Shown: positions 16,218 through 25,631, numbered from the stretch's first letter. The stretch: DNA of 64,000 bases from Calothrix sp. 336/3 (GCF_000734895.2 NZ_CP011382.1:5868700-5932699), one strand, 5' to 3'. The notes: generated from the letters alone by a model not told the origin. Numbers and translations are program-made.

Positions 16218-17729
16218 ATGACACAATTTTCACAGGGTAAAAAAGTTGTAGTTGTGGGTGCTGGTTGGGCTGGATTAAGTGCGACATACAGCCTAGCCAA
16301 ACAAGGTTATGACGTGACTTTGCTAGAGGCAGGTTCCTATCCTGGGGGTTTAGTGGCGGGTTGGCGCACCCCTGGGGGACGTGCAGTTGAGGCAGGTATC
16401 CATGGTTTTTGGTATCCCTACAGAAATATTTTTGCCTTGATTAACGAATTAGGTATCAATCCCTTTACCAGTTGGACACGTTCTTCTCAGTATTCTCCCG
16501 CAGGTTTAGAAGTTGAGTCACCCATATTCCAAGATTTACCTCGTTTACCTTCACCTCTAGGAACTTTTTTATACACAAAATTTCAGCGTTTACCACTAAG
16601 CGATCGCCTCAGTGCATTACCCTTACTCTATGCAGTTGTGGACTTTGATAATTCTGATGCTGCATGGCAGAGATATGACAGTGTGACAGCTAGGGAGCTA
16701 TTTAAAACCTTTGCTGTTTCTGCCCGATTATACCGTGAAGCCTTTGAACCGATGCTACTAGTGGGTTTGTTTGCACCGGGGGAACAATGTTCCGCAGCCG
16801 CGACTATCGGTATGCTTTATTACTTTATCCTTGCCCACCAGGCAGATTTTGATGTTGTCTGGTGCCGTGGTACGGTGGGGGAAAAAATATTTCGTCCTTG
16901 GGTGGAGAGAATTACAAATTTAGGTGGAAAAATTCTCAGCGATCGCAAAGTTACTGATTTAATTCTGAATGAGCATGATCAAGCGACGGCTGTAGTTTGT
17001 CAAGATGAAGTGTTTGCTGCGGATGCGGTAATTTTTGCCGTAGGAATTACAGGGATGAAAAAAATTGTTGCTGGAAGTTCCAGTTTACAAAAATATCCAG
17101 AATTTCGGAATTTATCTAATTTAAATGCCATTGATGTGGTGGCAACCCGTCTCTGGTTTGACAGAAAAATTAAGATTCCCCGTCCATCTAATGCTTGCTT
17201 CGGTTTTGATGCCACGACGGGATGGACATTTTTTGATTTAAACGCTTTACATGATGAATACAAAGATGAACCGGGAAGTGTAATTGAAGTCGATTTTTAC
17301 CATGGGAATCAGTTTCTATTTGCCAGTGATGCAGAAGTTATTCGGATGGTGCAAAATTACTTGGCAACTTGTATCCCAGAATTTCGGAATGCTCAGGTAA
17401 TTGATAGTAGTGTGATACGTTTGCCCCAAGCAGTAACTCATTTTTCTCCCGGTAGTTATCGTTATATGCTGCCTGCTCAAACTAGTTTAAAAAATGTCTT
17501 TATGAGTGGGGATTGGATTATTAATCGCCATGGTTCTTGGTCTCAGGAAAAAGCCTATGTAACTGGTTTGGAAGCAGCTAATCTAGTAATGTCCTCCTTA
17601 GGAGAGGGTATACCCGCCAAGATTTTACCTATAGAAGCAGATGAGCCACATATACAATTGTTGAGAAAAATTAATCAGAATTGGCGAAAGTTTGCGGGGA
17701 ATTTATTACCAGATTATTTCTTACCCTAG
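16218..17729 (+). CDS. FAD-dependent oxidoreductase, carotene desaturase-like
   Basis: The 503-residue protein starts with a Rossmann FAD motif (VVVVGAGWAGLSATYSLAKQG, residues 10-30) and an EAG...PGGLVAGW block. It ends with VFMSGDWI and SQEKAYVTGLEAAN, as in the amine oxidase/phytoene desaturase superfamily. It resembles zeta-carotene desaturase-type enzymes more than monoamine oxidases, but the substrate is not evident; isoprenoid or hopanoid-pathway dehydrogenation is possible. It is cytosolic or membrane-peripheral, with no signal peptide. It stands alone and is convergent with mtnP. Confidence 0.8.
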   Translation: MTQFSQGKKVVVVGAGWAGLSATYSLAKQGYDVTLLEAGSYPGGLVAGWRTPGGRAVEAGIHGFWYPYRNIFALINELGINPFTSWTRSSQYSPAGLEVESPIFQDLPRLPSPLGTFLYTKFQRLPLSDRLSALPLLYAVVDFDNSDAAWQRYDSVTARELFKTFAVSARLYREAFEPMLLVGLFAPGEQCSAAATIGMLYYFILAHQADFDVVWCRGTVGEKIFRPWVERITNLGGKILSDRKVTDLILNEHDQATAVVCQDEVFAADAVIFAVGITGMKKIVAGSSSLQKYPEFRNLSNLNAIDVVATRLWFDRKIKIPRPSNACFGFDATTGWTFFDLNALHDEYKDEPGSVIEVDFYHGNQFLFASDAEVIRMVQNYLATCIPEFRNAQVIDSSVIRLPQAVTHFSPGSYRYMLPAQTSLKNVFMSGDWIINRHGSWSQEKAYVTGLEAANLVMSSLGEGIPAKILPIEADEPHIQLLRKINQNWRKFAGNLLPDYFLP

Positions 17730-17780
17730 GGATAGGGGGAAAGGTATGTTTCTTTTTTTTGATAACTGTCCCCTGTCCCC
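17729..17780. terminator. Bidirectional terminator-like hairpin
   Basis: GGGATAGGGG (17729-17738) can pair with CCCCTGTCCC (17770-17779), with one G-T pair, across a T-rich loop containing TTTTTTTT. It lies between the convergent FAD oxidoreductase and mtnP genes. Confidence 0.45.
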
Positions 17781-17788
17781 TGTTCCTA

Positions 17789-18661
17789 CTATAAATACTT
17801 TTGCAGGAGCAACTGTAACTTAGATTTAGTTGCAGCAGGTGCTTTTTCTAGGTTAGTGAGAATCGCATATTTTAAGGCTGAATGGGCATCACTAACGGGG
17901 GGATTTGCAGCTAAACGTCGCACCGTTTCTTGAATGACTTTTTGTGCATTAATGGCATTGCGTTGTAAATTAGCTATGACCATATCGACGGTGACACTAT
18001 CATGGTCAGAATGCCAGCAATCGTAATCGGTAACTAGTGCTAAAGTTGCGTAGGCAATTTCGGCTTCCCTCGCTAATTTCGCTTCGGGAAGATTAGTCAT
18101 CCCAATCACGGTTGCTCCCCAACTGCGGTAGAGGTTTGATTCTGCTTTGGTGGAAAATGCAGGTCCCTCCATACAGACGTAGGTTCCCCCCTCGTGAAGG
18201 GTAACATCAGGGAGGTTAAGGGAGGCGATCGCCTCGGTTAAAATTCCTGCTAAATGACGACAGATGGGTTCACCAAAAGCAATGTGGGCAACTATTCCTT
18301 CTCCAAAGAAGGTGGAAACCCGATTTTTGGTTCTATCAATAAATTGATCAGGAACTACCATATCTAATGGTTTAGCTTCTTCCTTCAGGGAACCCACCGC
18401 ACTCGCTGAGATGAGATATTCCACACCTAGTTGTTTCATGGCATGGATATTAGCTCGAAATGGCAACTCTGAGGGAGTAAGAGTGTGATTTCGACCATGA
18501 CGAGCTAAAAATGCTACCTGAGTACCGTCAATTGTCCCCAAAATAATGGCATCAGATGGTGAACCAAAGGGAGTTTCTAGCTGTACTTCCTGGACATCTT
18601 TGAGAGCATCCATTTTATACAAGCCACTGCCACCAATAATCCCAATACGTGCTTGTGCCAT
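17789..18661 (-). CDS. mtnP: S-methyl-5'-thioadenosine phosphorylase
   Basis: The 290-residue protein phosphorolyses methylthioadenosine to adenine and methylthioribose-1-phosphate in methionine salvage. Family motifs are the IGGSGLY start, LARHGRNHTLTPSELPFRANI (phosphate and ribose contacts), ISASAVGSL, YVCMEGPAFSTKAESNLYR and GMTNLPEAKLAREAEI, then TDYDCWH. The Thr of GMTNLPE and the SAVG segment match MTA rather than purine nucleoside phosphorylase preference. The start is the ATG at 18661. It is monocistronic. Confidence 0.92.
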   Translation of the reverse strand: MAQARIGIIGGSGLYKMDALKDVQEVQLETPFGSPSDAIILGTIDGTQVAFLARHGRNHTLTPSELPFRANIHAMKQLGVEYLISASAVGSLKEEAKPLDMVVPDQFIDRTKNRVSTFFGEGIVAHIAFGEPICRHLAGILTEAIASLNLPDVTLHEGGTYVCMEGPAFSTKAESNLYRSWGATVIGMTNLPEAKLAREAEIAYATLALVTDYDCWHSDHDSVTVDMVIANLQRNAINAQKVIQETVRRLAANPPVSDAHSALKYAILTNLEKAPAATKSKLQLLLQKYL

Positions 18662-18747
18662 GATACTTCACCTCTCAAGTTAATTAACCCCAGACATTTT
18701 ACTGGTAAATGGCAGATGTCGGTGTAAATTCGAGGGAGGGACATCAA

Positions 18748-18773
18748 GAGAGACGCTCCGTCGGAACGTCTCT
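18748..18773. repeat. Hairpin repeat GAGACG...CGTCTC, copy 2
   Basis: GAGAGACGCTCC-GTC-GGAACGTCTCT is nearly the reverse complement of the element at 13220-13244. It lies in the gap upstream of mtnP and downstream of the peptidoglycan-binding gene, both on the minus strand, where it could end one transcript. Confidence 0.65.
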
Positions 18774-18808
18774 ACCAATGGGTTTCGGGCAATGATAATA
18801 TCTTGTGT

Positions 18809-20122
18809 TTAGAGATAGTCTACTCTGGCATCAAATCCACGCTCACGCAATAATCGGGAACGTCTTTCCGCAGCAGTGCGATCGCTAAATTCTCCAGCAT
18901 TGACATAGTTTCCTAGTCTTGATGTTGTCGAAAAAGCATCGGGAACATATCGACGTACCATATCCAAGGTTTGAGAATGGGACATGGGGATAACTACGAC
19001 ATAGCGGTTTTCCCTGTTGGAATCGTCGTTAATGGGGTTGGGATTGCTGGGATTATCGCTAATATTGCTATTTAAACGTAATGCTTGCCAGGTACTAAAA
19101 TCTACATAACCTGTGGGATTTAAATTAGAACTACGCTGAAACTGCGCGATCGCGTCTCTGGTAGCTGCACCAAAGTAACCATTAATATTGCCGTTGTAAA
19201 ATCCCCACTGACGTAGACGTTGCTGTACTGCGACTACTCGCTGGCTATTTTCTCCTAAACAAATATCTCCCCTGGTGGCTGTACAGTTGTCTTGACCAGC
19301 ATCCACAGCTTGGTAAATAGCCTGTAAAGTTTCACCATCAGCAATACCATCTACGGGTAATCTATTGGCTTGCTGGAATCTAGCTACGGCTTCCTTAGTT
19401 AAAATACCAAATTTGCCCGTGGGATTGGCGTTAAAGTAACCTAGTTTTCTTAAAGCTCTCTGTAAATTGATCACCTCGGAACCGCTATCACCTTCATTTA
19501 AAGCGTTGGGTAAGGTATCACCTCCCATACCATCATTAGGTGACTTTCTTAAACTGACACGGATGGCGTTTAAGGTTCCATTGGCAACAATCCCATCAGC
19601 TACTAAACCCCGTGATTGTTGGAAGCGAATCACAGCTTGTTGGGTTTCTGTACCAAAGTAACCAGTATTGGGACCTCGGAAAAAGCCTAATCTGCCTAAG
19701 TCTTGCTGCAACTGTGTAACTCCTGCACCCCGACTACCTAACTGCATCACGTTGGGGTTTTGTGCCCGTTGACACAATCTATTTAATGCTTGCTGGGTTT
19801 GGGGACCAACAATTCCAATTGCTGGTAGTCTATTTGCTTGCTGAAATCTCTTCACAGCATTTTCAGTCAGGGAGCCAAAATTACCATTAACTGGACCAGA
19901 AAAATATCCCAATTGCTTGAGACAACTTTGCACATTCTTGACTTGTTGACTATTTTCCCCTTTCTGAAGGGCGAAAGCTGCTCCCGCAGTACTGAAAGTG
20001 GCGATCGCCACCGCAACGGGTAAAAAGCGTAGCCAAACCAGACTGGAAAGCTTTTGCCAATTCCATTCAGAAAATAATTTACTATCCAGAGGAATAATTT
20101 CTACAGATTCAGGAGTTTTCAT
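18809..20122 (-). CDS. Exported peptidoglycan-binding protein with four PG_binding_1 repeats
   Basis: From the ATG at 20122 the protein has 437 residues. A hydrophobic segment (LVWLRFLPVAVAIATFSTAG) is followed by four PG_binding_1 domains recognisable by LKQLGYFSGPVNGNFG, LGRLGFFRGPNTGYFG, LRKLGYFNANPTGKFG and LRQWGFYNGNINGYFG, each ending in FQ-rich helices. The C-terminal part (RENRYVVVIPMSHSQTL ... RSRLLRERGFDARVDYL) resembles a SPOR-like domain. It should act at the cell wall, binding peptidoglycan. A GTG at 20191 would add 23 residues. No catalytic domain is visible. Confidence 0.85.
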   Translation of the reverse strand: MKTPESVEIIPLDSKLFSEWNWQKLSSLVWLRFLPVAVAIATFSTAGAAFALQKGENSQQVKNVQSCLKQLGYFSGPVNGNFGSLTENAVKRFQQANRLPAIGIVGPQTQQALNRLCQRAQNPNVMQLGSRGAGVTQLQQDLGRLGFFRGPNTGYFGTETQQAVIRFQQSRGLVADGIVANGTLNAIRVSLRKSPNDGMGGDTLPNALNEGDSGSEVINLQRALRKLGYFNANPTGKFGILTKEAVARFQQANRLPVDGIADGETLQAIYQAVDAGQDNCTATRGDICLGENSQRVVAVQQRLRQWGFYNGNINGYFGAATRDAIAQFQRSSNLNPTGYVDFSTWQALRLNSNISDNPSNPNPINDDSNRENRYVVVIPMSHSQTLDMVRRYVPDAFSTTSRLGNYVNAGEFSDRTAAERRSRLLRERGFDARVDYL

Positions 20123-20542
20123 AGTTTCGCTAACTGCTGTTAATTTTTTGAGTAATATAACCTGACTATTGTTGTGTTTCCAATCAAACACTGATTGTTT
20201 TTTATACGATATTTTGAGAATAAGTTGATGAATTACTCATCTTGCATTTTGATTCTGGTGATAAATAACATCACATTCGTTTGACCGTTTTCCGGTTAAA
20301 TTAGCATATTTTTGAAATATTGCCACTAATTTTCTTATATCTTCAGACAAAGGAAAACACAGACATTTTCATGCCTGTGCCGATGTGATAGCTATGTCAA
20401 GTCAAAAATTTGTATTTACGGGTAAAGTCTCGCACTTAATATAGATGAACCGATGAACACAGATAATAATTCACCACAACAAAAGCATTTATGCTGCACC
20501 TGCGGTGAGCGTTCATAGTGCACCTTTCCCGTATCCCCACTG
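20123..20542. other. Intergenic region, no gene seen
   Basis: About 420 bp of AT-rich sequence between the peptidoglycan-binding gene and the ribbon-helix-helix gene. No structured RNA or operator was recognised. Confidence 0.4.
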
Positions 20543-20728
20543 CTAGGTTATTTCTTGTACAACAACATCTCTAGCAGAGTCGTGGGAGGTTGGCAAACCG
20601 CGAATCAATTCTCTAATGACATCGGTTGCAGGTCTCCCTGTCTGTTGACAATAGTGTTCGAGTTTTTCCGCTTCTTGTGTAGCGAGATTGACGGTAATAC
20701 GTTTGACAGCCCATTTTTTATTAGTCAT
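20543..20728 (-). CDS. Ribbon-helix-helix (CopG-like) DNA-binding protein
   Basis: This 61-residue protein fits the ribbon-helix-helix fold: a beta strand RITVNLAT (11-18), helix EAEKLEHYCQQTG, then PATDVIRELIRGL. Such proteins bind DNA as dimers and often repress their own operon or act as antitoxins. No partner toxin gene lies next to it; the nearest gene on the same strand begins more than 300 bp downstream of the window order (21052-22179 lies upstream). It may be a stand-alone regulator or a remnant of a toxin-antitoxin pair. Confidence 0.7.
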   Translation of the reverse strand: MTNKKWAVKRITVNLATQEAEKLEHYCQQTGRPATDVIRELIRGLPTSHDSARDVVVQEIT

Positions 20729-21051
20729 TTGAGATGATATTTACTATTTCTTATGATTATTGAAGAAAATTGCTCACGAGAAAATATCCAATAGATATGG
20801 ATTTTCACGCAAAAAGTAATGCCATTTTGGTCAATTGCTGATTGTCACAAATATTGCGCATATTCTGAATAAGCAGAAGCATAAACAGGATTTTTTATGG
20901 AATTAATGTGTGACAGAATGAATAGTGTACACGGTCAAAGATTGAATCCACAAAGAATTACCACGCATTAGGGAATTTTAGAAGTTTAGCAAAACAGTTA
21001 CTGTCAAATAAATAACCATTTTTCATTAGTTACATAGTAATGATGCTGATT
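20729..21051. other. Intergenic region, no gene seen
   Basis: About 320 bp of AT-rich sequence upstream of the ribbon-helix-helix gene. It presumably holds its promoter. No palindrome convincing enough to be an operator was found. Confidence 0.4.
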
Positions 21052-22179
21052 TCAATTCAGGAAGTCAAATTCCTCAAAAACTTGAGGAGAAAACATCTGC
21101 CATAGAACGTGCAAGTATGGTAGGAGGGTATAAAATTGTTCTGAGTTTAATTGTTGCGATATTTCTTGCTCTAGTAGCTGTAGCATTTGGCGAACTATAT
21201 GCCATTGTATGTTCAACTTGGGATAGAGCATGACACACAGAGGAAATAACTCCTGTTGGATGGCTGCAACACTTCCTTCAAGAGTACATATCCATAAATA
21301 GACTTGAAACATTTCCACATCACGAATACTAGAAGTCTTTACAGGTGAATCATTGAGACTACCGGATAAAGAGTAGTAATGTGGATTCAATTCGATAATT
21401 TTTTGAGAAATTTTTTTTGCTATTTGTGTGCTGATTGGTAACAAAGTTTGTACTGCTGCTAATGCTGGAGAAGTTTTATCGTGGACTGTAGCAGCTTTGT
21501 AAGCACGCTGTAAGGGTATATACAGGTGATCGTCAATGACTTTGAAATATCCACCGACTAAGACTTGTTCCCAGGGAGAAAGGGTTTGTAGTAACATTTG
21601 ACTCGTGTAATGAAACATTACACACACAACTCCAATTACCTTGGGGTCTTTTTGAGTATATTTCTGTCGTAGCATTCCCAGCTGAGGACTAATGATTGTT
21701 GATAGTTGATTAGAGTTTATATTTTGTGACTCGACTTCCTCCATCTCTGCGGTTGAGCATTTGTTTGTATAGATTAGATTCCACTGTGAATCTGATGTTT
21801 TCGGAAATATTTGCTGCCCATAAATATCTAATGCCTGGGAATAGATTTTACTAGCTTCGGCGGCAATTTCCCAAGGGTTTATCAATTGAGTATCAATATT
21901 ATGGCGCTTTATTTCTTCACTAAGCAGGGCATTTGTTTGATTCCATGCTTGAAAAGTTGCTGAGGATAAGAAGTTAAGGAGTTTTTTTGCTGTTTTTTTT
22001 CGCTGTAACGGTGATGCAACATCTGCTAGGGTTTGTGCATCATTCTCAATTTCATAAGACTTATTAGATTTGATACTATGTAAGTATTTTTTTGCCCATT
22101 GTTGAGCTAAATGATTGACAGCCAAATCATTCTCTACATCAAAAAAATCACGATTTCTATGGTCGCCAATGTCTTTCAT
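21052..22179 (-). CDS. Unrecognised 375-aa soluble protein
   Basis: I do not recognise this protein. It is predicted to be mostly helical and soluble, without a signal peptide. Residues 160-260 include a moderately hydrophobic stretch (VIGVVCVMFHYTSQMLL) and the C terminus is rich in Leu and Gln (MLQLLEQEISQQL). Composition and codon use look like genuine coding sequence. It is flanked by non-coding gaps of about 320 bp downstream and 450 bp upstream, so it is probably monocistronic. It could be a lineage-specific cyanobacterial protein. Confidence 0.55.
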   Translation of the reverse strand: MKDIGDHRNRDFFDVENDLAVNHLAQQWAKKYLHSIKSNKSYEIENDAQTLADVASPLQRKKTAKKLLNFLSSATFQAWNQTNALLSEEIKRHNIDTQLINPWEIAAEASKIYSQALDIYGQQIFPKTSDSQWNLIYTNKCSTAEMEEVESQNINSNQLSTIISPQLGMLRQKYTQKDPKVIGVVCVMFHYTSQMLLQTLSPWEQVLVGGYFKVIDDHLYIPLQRAYKAATVHDKTSPALAAVQTLLPISTQIAKKISQKIIELNPHYYSLSGSLNDSPVKTSSIRDVEMFQVYLWICTLEGSVAAIQQELFPLCVMLYPKLNIQWHIVRQMLQLLEQEISQQLNSEQFYTLLPYLHVLWQMFSPQVFEEFDFLN

Positions 22180-22631
22180 CTTAACTACTATTTCCTGACA
22201 TATATCAGTATATACACTATTGAATTTTATCTTTTTATTGTATCTGGTGATTCTGATAGTTTGGCTACCTTTAATTAATCTTTATCGAAAATGTACTGAA
22301 GTTTAAAATGGTTTTTTGTAAAAAAATTAAAAAAGCATTATGAAGAAAATATATACGTTTTTTCTCCCCGATAAAGTCTGATGAGGGGGATGCTGTCAAA
22401 TTTATTACAAATTAATGATGATAGCTGAGAAAAAATTCACAGTCCCATATTTACTATCTGCGTCACTTCACCCACTACAAAATAGAGTCTGTATTTCAAG
22501 AAGTATTTTTGGCGAAAAAGCAAGTTATGACATCGTTGACTTCTTCGCTTTTAGCCGCTAATATTTTCCCGGCTTCTTTCTTGATAAATCAGAATAGAGT
22601 TGATAGTCCAATTAAATCTGGAAATAGCACA
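22180..22631. other. Intergenic region between divergent genes
   Basis: AT-rich region of about 450 bp. An in-frame upstream extension of the next gene starts at 22509, but the added 41 residues show no domain and are more likely leader. Nothing else was recognised. Confidence 0.35.
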
Positions 22632-22835
22632 ATGACAAGACTAACAATCAAAGTCCCGGATATGGCTTGTTCTGCTTGTGCAGAGAAGATTACCCAAGCG
22701 ATTAAATTGGTTGATGTGGCAGCGATGGTAGAGGCGGATACCCAAACTAAGGTGGTGAGTGTGGAGACAAATAGCTCAGAGACAACGGTGAGAGAGGCGA
22801 TCGCCCAGGCAGGATATACGCCTATTGGTGTCTAG
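22632..22835 (+). CDS. Heavy-metal-associated (HMA) domain metallochaperone
   Basis: From the ATG at 22632 the protein has 67 residues, the normal length of an Atx1-like chaperone. The metal-binding loop MACSACAEKI places Cys13 and Cys16 in the MxCxxC motif. Such proteins carry copper (or another soft metal) to P-type ATPases. The longer frame from 22509 adds a tail without features. It is convergent with the PAP2-like gene and has no ATPase gene beside it. Confidence 0.85.
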   Translation: MTRLTIKVPDMACSACAEKITQAIKLVDVAAMVEADTQTKVVSVETNSSETTVREAIAQAGYTPIGV

Positions 22836-22846
22836 GCAAGCAAAAA

Positions 22847-22877
22847 CAGGGAAAAAGGTGCAATACGATTTTCCCTG
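22847..22877. terminator. Bidirectional hairpin terminator
   Basis: CAGGGAAAA (22847-22855) and TTTTCCCTG (22869-22877) form a perfect 9-bp stem with a 13-nt loop between the convergent HMA and PAP2-like genes. The A/T halves give a T-run on either strand. Confidence 0.55.
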
Positions 22878-22932
22878 ATTCTGTTCTGTCAAATTAATCT
22901 TGGCTTCCTTATCTTTAGACTTGCTGAATCAA

Positions 22933-23388
22933 CTAGTAGGCGTATCTAGCTAACCAAGCGATAGCAATACCCAAAGCGGAACCTGCAATGACTTGGAAGG
23001 GTGTATGTCCAAGTAGTTCTTTCAGGCGATCGCCAGAAAACTCTGGATGTTCATGAAACAATTCATCAATCATTTGATTGAGAATACGTGCTTGCTTACC
23101 TGCGGCTTGACGGACTCCCGCAGCATCATACATGACAATAATGGCAAAGACAGTAGCCAGGGCAAACTCTGGAGAAGCCCAGCCGATATTCTGTCCCACA
23201 CCTGCCGCTAGTGCCGTTACTAAAGCTGAATGGGCACTGGGCATTCCCCCAGTAGTTACTAAAACATTAATGTTCAGTTTGCGATTTTTGACTAACTCAA
23301 TCACAAGTTTTAATGCTTGAGCCATAAAACAAGCTACCAGAGCAACCACCAGCACCCGGTTGTCTAAAATATTGCCTATGTCCTGCAT
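22933..23388 (-). CDS. Divergent PAP2-family (DUF212, YuiD-like) membrane protein
   Basis: The 151-residue membrane protein carries the family block MPSAHSALVTALAAGVG and a C-terminal GHTPFQVIAGSALGIAIAWL. It resembles acid phosphatase/vanadium haloperoxidase-related DUF212 proteins, thought to act on membrane phosphates, possibly polyprenyl phosphates. I start at the ATG at 23388; the upstream ATG at 23442 adds 18 unlike residues. It follows crtE and folD on the same strand, a grouping seen in other cyanobacteria and consistent with isoprenoid metabolism. Confidence 0.85.
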   Translation of the reverse strand: MQDIGNILDNRVLVVALVACFMAQALKLVIELVKNRKLNINVLVTTGGMPSAHSALVTALAAGVGQNIGWASPEFALATVFAIIVMYDAAGVRQAAGKQARILNQMIDELFHEHPEFSGDRLKELLGHTPFQVIAGSALGIAIAWLARYAY

Positions 23389-23588
23389 GGTATTTTGGTT
23401 AGTTAGATTCAGAATTAACGACTGGTAGTGTGTGAGGAACAATATAAATTTAAAGATTTGACATACTTGAGTGGACTAGTCAAACAATTTGAAATTATTT
23501 AAGATGACTGACTTGGGAAAGTGCGGTGTGGAGAATCAACCGCAATCAGTTTCTCCAATACTAAATTGTTTGTAAACCTCATTGATAT

Positions 23589-23627
23589 GGAGGATGCAAA
23601 ACTGTGACACAGAAAATTTCATCCTCC
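23589..23627 (-). other. Nested hairpin downstream of crtE
   Basis: GGAGGATG and CATCCTCC form a perfect 8-bp stem, and the loop contains a second small palindrome (CTGTG-T-CACAG). It lies 21 bp after the crtE stop. There is no clear T-tract, so it may be a terminator, an RNA stabiliser or a protein site. Confidence 0.45.
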
Positions 23628-23647
23628 AAACTTGACTTTTTCTGCTT

Positions 23648-24574
23648 TTAGTGATTACGGCTAGTAATAAAATGAGCTAAAGCAATTAAGGGTTTTGCTG
23701 CTTCTCCAAAGGGTGCTAATTCCTCACAGGCAGCATCTATAAGTTTTTGGGCTTGTTTTTGAGATTCTTCAATACCCCATAGGCTAGGATAGGTAACTTT
23801 TTGGGCTTGTAAGTCTTTACCTGCGGTTTTACCCAGTTGTTCTTGGGTGGCAGTGATATCGAGAATATCATCAATAATTTGAAATGCTAAACCAATATTT
23901 TTGGCGTAGGTTGATAGACGTTGGAGGTTTTCTGGGGAAGCACCTGCAATCACGCCACCACAAACAACACAAGCTTCTAATAATGCCCCAGTTTTATGGG
24001 TATGGATATAATCGAGGGTTTCTAAAGATGTATCTGTTTTTCCTTCTGATTCTAAATCGACAACTTGCCCACCCACTAAACCATCAGCACCACAGGCTTT
24101 TGCCAGGTGAGCAACAACTTTTAACACCCTTTCTGCGGGTACTTGTTGGGTTTTAGCAGCAATATGTTCAAAGGCAAAGGCTAACAGAGCATCCCCTGCA
24201 AGAATGGCAATATTTTCGCCATAAACTTTATGATTTGTCAGCTTGCCACGGCGATAATCATCATTATCCATAGCAGGCAAATCGTCATGAATTAAGGACA
24301 TGGTATGGATAATTTCCATAGCACAAGCTGTGGGCATTGCCATGTCAACAGAGCCACCTAACATTTCGCAGGTTGCTAAACAGAGAATCGGGCGTATACG
24401 CTTACCTCCGGCTAATAGGGAGTAGCGCATAGATTCATAAATTTTGTCTGGGTAGCCCAGGGGAACAGCAATATCTAGGGCTTTTTCACAGAGCTTTTGC
24501 CGTTCTTTTAAGTAAGATATCAACTCAAAAGTAGGGGATTCTGAAGTTATTTTTAAGTTGTCTGCTGCTACCAT
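23648..24574 (-). CDS. crtE: Geranylgeranyl/farnesyl diphosphate synthase CrtE
   Basis: The 308-residue prenyl transferase condenses isopentenyl diphosphate with allylic diphosphates to feed carotenoid, chlorophyll phytyl and quinone synthesis. The first Asp-rich motif is DDLPAMDNDD and the second is DDILD, with GGKRIRP near the start and KTGALLEACVVCGG between them. Cyanobacteria usually have this single enzyme as the main GGPP synthase. The start is the ATG at 24574. It lies 182 bp downstream of folD on the same strand and upstream of the PAP2-like gene. Confidence 0.93.
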   Translation of the reverse strand: MVAADNLKITSESPTFELISYLKERQKLCEKALDIAVPLGYPDKIYESMRYSLLAGGKRIRPILCLATCEMLGGSVDMAMPTACAMEIIHTMSLIHDDLPAMDNDDYRRGKLTNHKVYGENIAILAGDALLAFAFEHIAAKTQQVPAERVLKVVAHLAKACGADGLVGGQVVDLESEGKTDTSLETLDYIHTHKTGALLEACVVCGGVIAGASPENLQRLSTYAKNIGLAFQIIDDILDITATQEQLGKTAGKDLQAQKVTYPSLWGIEESQKQAQKLIDAACEELAPFGEAAKPLIALAHFITSRNH

Positions 24575-24755
24575 CAGTCAATTCCTTTTTTGTCTATGTA
24601 AAAGTGGTGGCTTGTTTGGGTATAAATCAAAATTTTGATTGATTTCTTGCTAATCGGGAGAAAGTACAAGCACAAAATAGGGTAATAAATTATGCAATCA
24701 ATAACCAGTTAATATCTGTTTTGATGAGCTTTTTTCATACTTGATTCCTCATATT

Positions 24756-25631
24756 TTATTCCTGGGATTTTTGGTAGCTCTTGACTGTATTTTGTAATAA
24801 TATGGCAACGGTCATGGGACCAACTCCTCCAGGAACGGGGGTGAGATAGTCTGCAACTGGGGCTACAGAGTCGAAATCAACATCACCCACCAGGCGACTC
24901 TTCCCTTGACTATCGGTGATGCGATTAATGCCCACATCTACTACCACGGCTCCTGGTTTGACCATATCCCCTGTAATCATTCCGGGAATGCCTGTGGCTG
25001 CAATTAGGATATCAGCATTTTTGGCGATCGCCCCTAAATTTTGGGTGTGAGAATGGGCGATCGTAACTGTGGCATCGGCTGCCAGTAACATTAATGCCAT
25101 GGGTTTACCTACCAAAATACTTCGCCCCACTACTACAGCCTGTTTGCCTCGTAGAGGAATATTATACTCTTGTAGTAAACGCATCACCCCAAAGGGTGTA
25201 CAACTACGTAAACCTGGCTCCCCACGCACTAATCTACCCAAATTAACGGCATGGAGTCCATCAGCATCTTTATCGGGATGAATCTCATGTAACAGAGCAA
25301 CGGCATCCAGATGGGACGGTAAGGGTAGTTGGACTAAGATACCATCAACGCGACTGTCTTGATTTAATTCGTGAATAACTGCTTCTAGCTCTGCTTGGGT
25401 AGTATCTTGGGGAAAATGCTGTCCATAGGAAGCAATACCCACTAGCTGACAAGCTTTTTCCTTATTGCGAACGTAAGCCGCAGAAGCGGGATTATCACCT
25501 ACCATTAACACAGCTAGACCAGGTGGGCGGGCAATTTGGGTTTGTAGCTCTTGAATTTTTGTAGTTAGTTCCTGATGAATCTGACTAGCTAAGGCTTTAC
25601 CATCCAATAGCTTGGCTGTTTTTGTTTCCAT
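24756..25631 (-). CDS. folD: FolD: methylenetetrahydrofolate dehydrogenase/cyclohydrolase
   Basis: The 291-residue bifunctional enzyme interconverts methylene- and formyl-tetrahydrofolate for purine, methionine and tRNA synthesis. Signatures are LDGKALASQI, the catalytic Lys/Tyr region SAAYVRNKEKAC, QLPLPSHLD, PDKDADGLH, the NADP loop VVVGRSILVGKPMALML and the C-terminal PVPGGVGPMTVAILLQNT. I choose the ATG at 25631; the frame is open upstream to 25700 but that part is not family-like. It heads the folD-crtE-PAP2 group on the minus strand. Confidence 0.95.
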   Translation of the reverse strand: METKTAKLLDGKALASQIHQELTTKIQELQTQIARPPGLAVLMVGDNPASAAYVRNKEKACQLVGIASYGQHFPQDTTQAELEAVIHELNQDSRVDGILVQLPLPSHLDAVALLHEIHPDKDADGLHAVNLGRLVRGEPGLRSCTPFGVMRLLQEYNIPLRGKQAVVVGRSILVGKPMALMLLAADATVTIAHSHTQNLGAIAKNADILIAATGIPGMITGDMVKPGAVVVDVGINRITDSQGKSRLVGDVDFDSVAPVADYLTPVPGGVGPMTVAILLQNTVKSYQKSQE

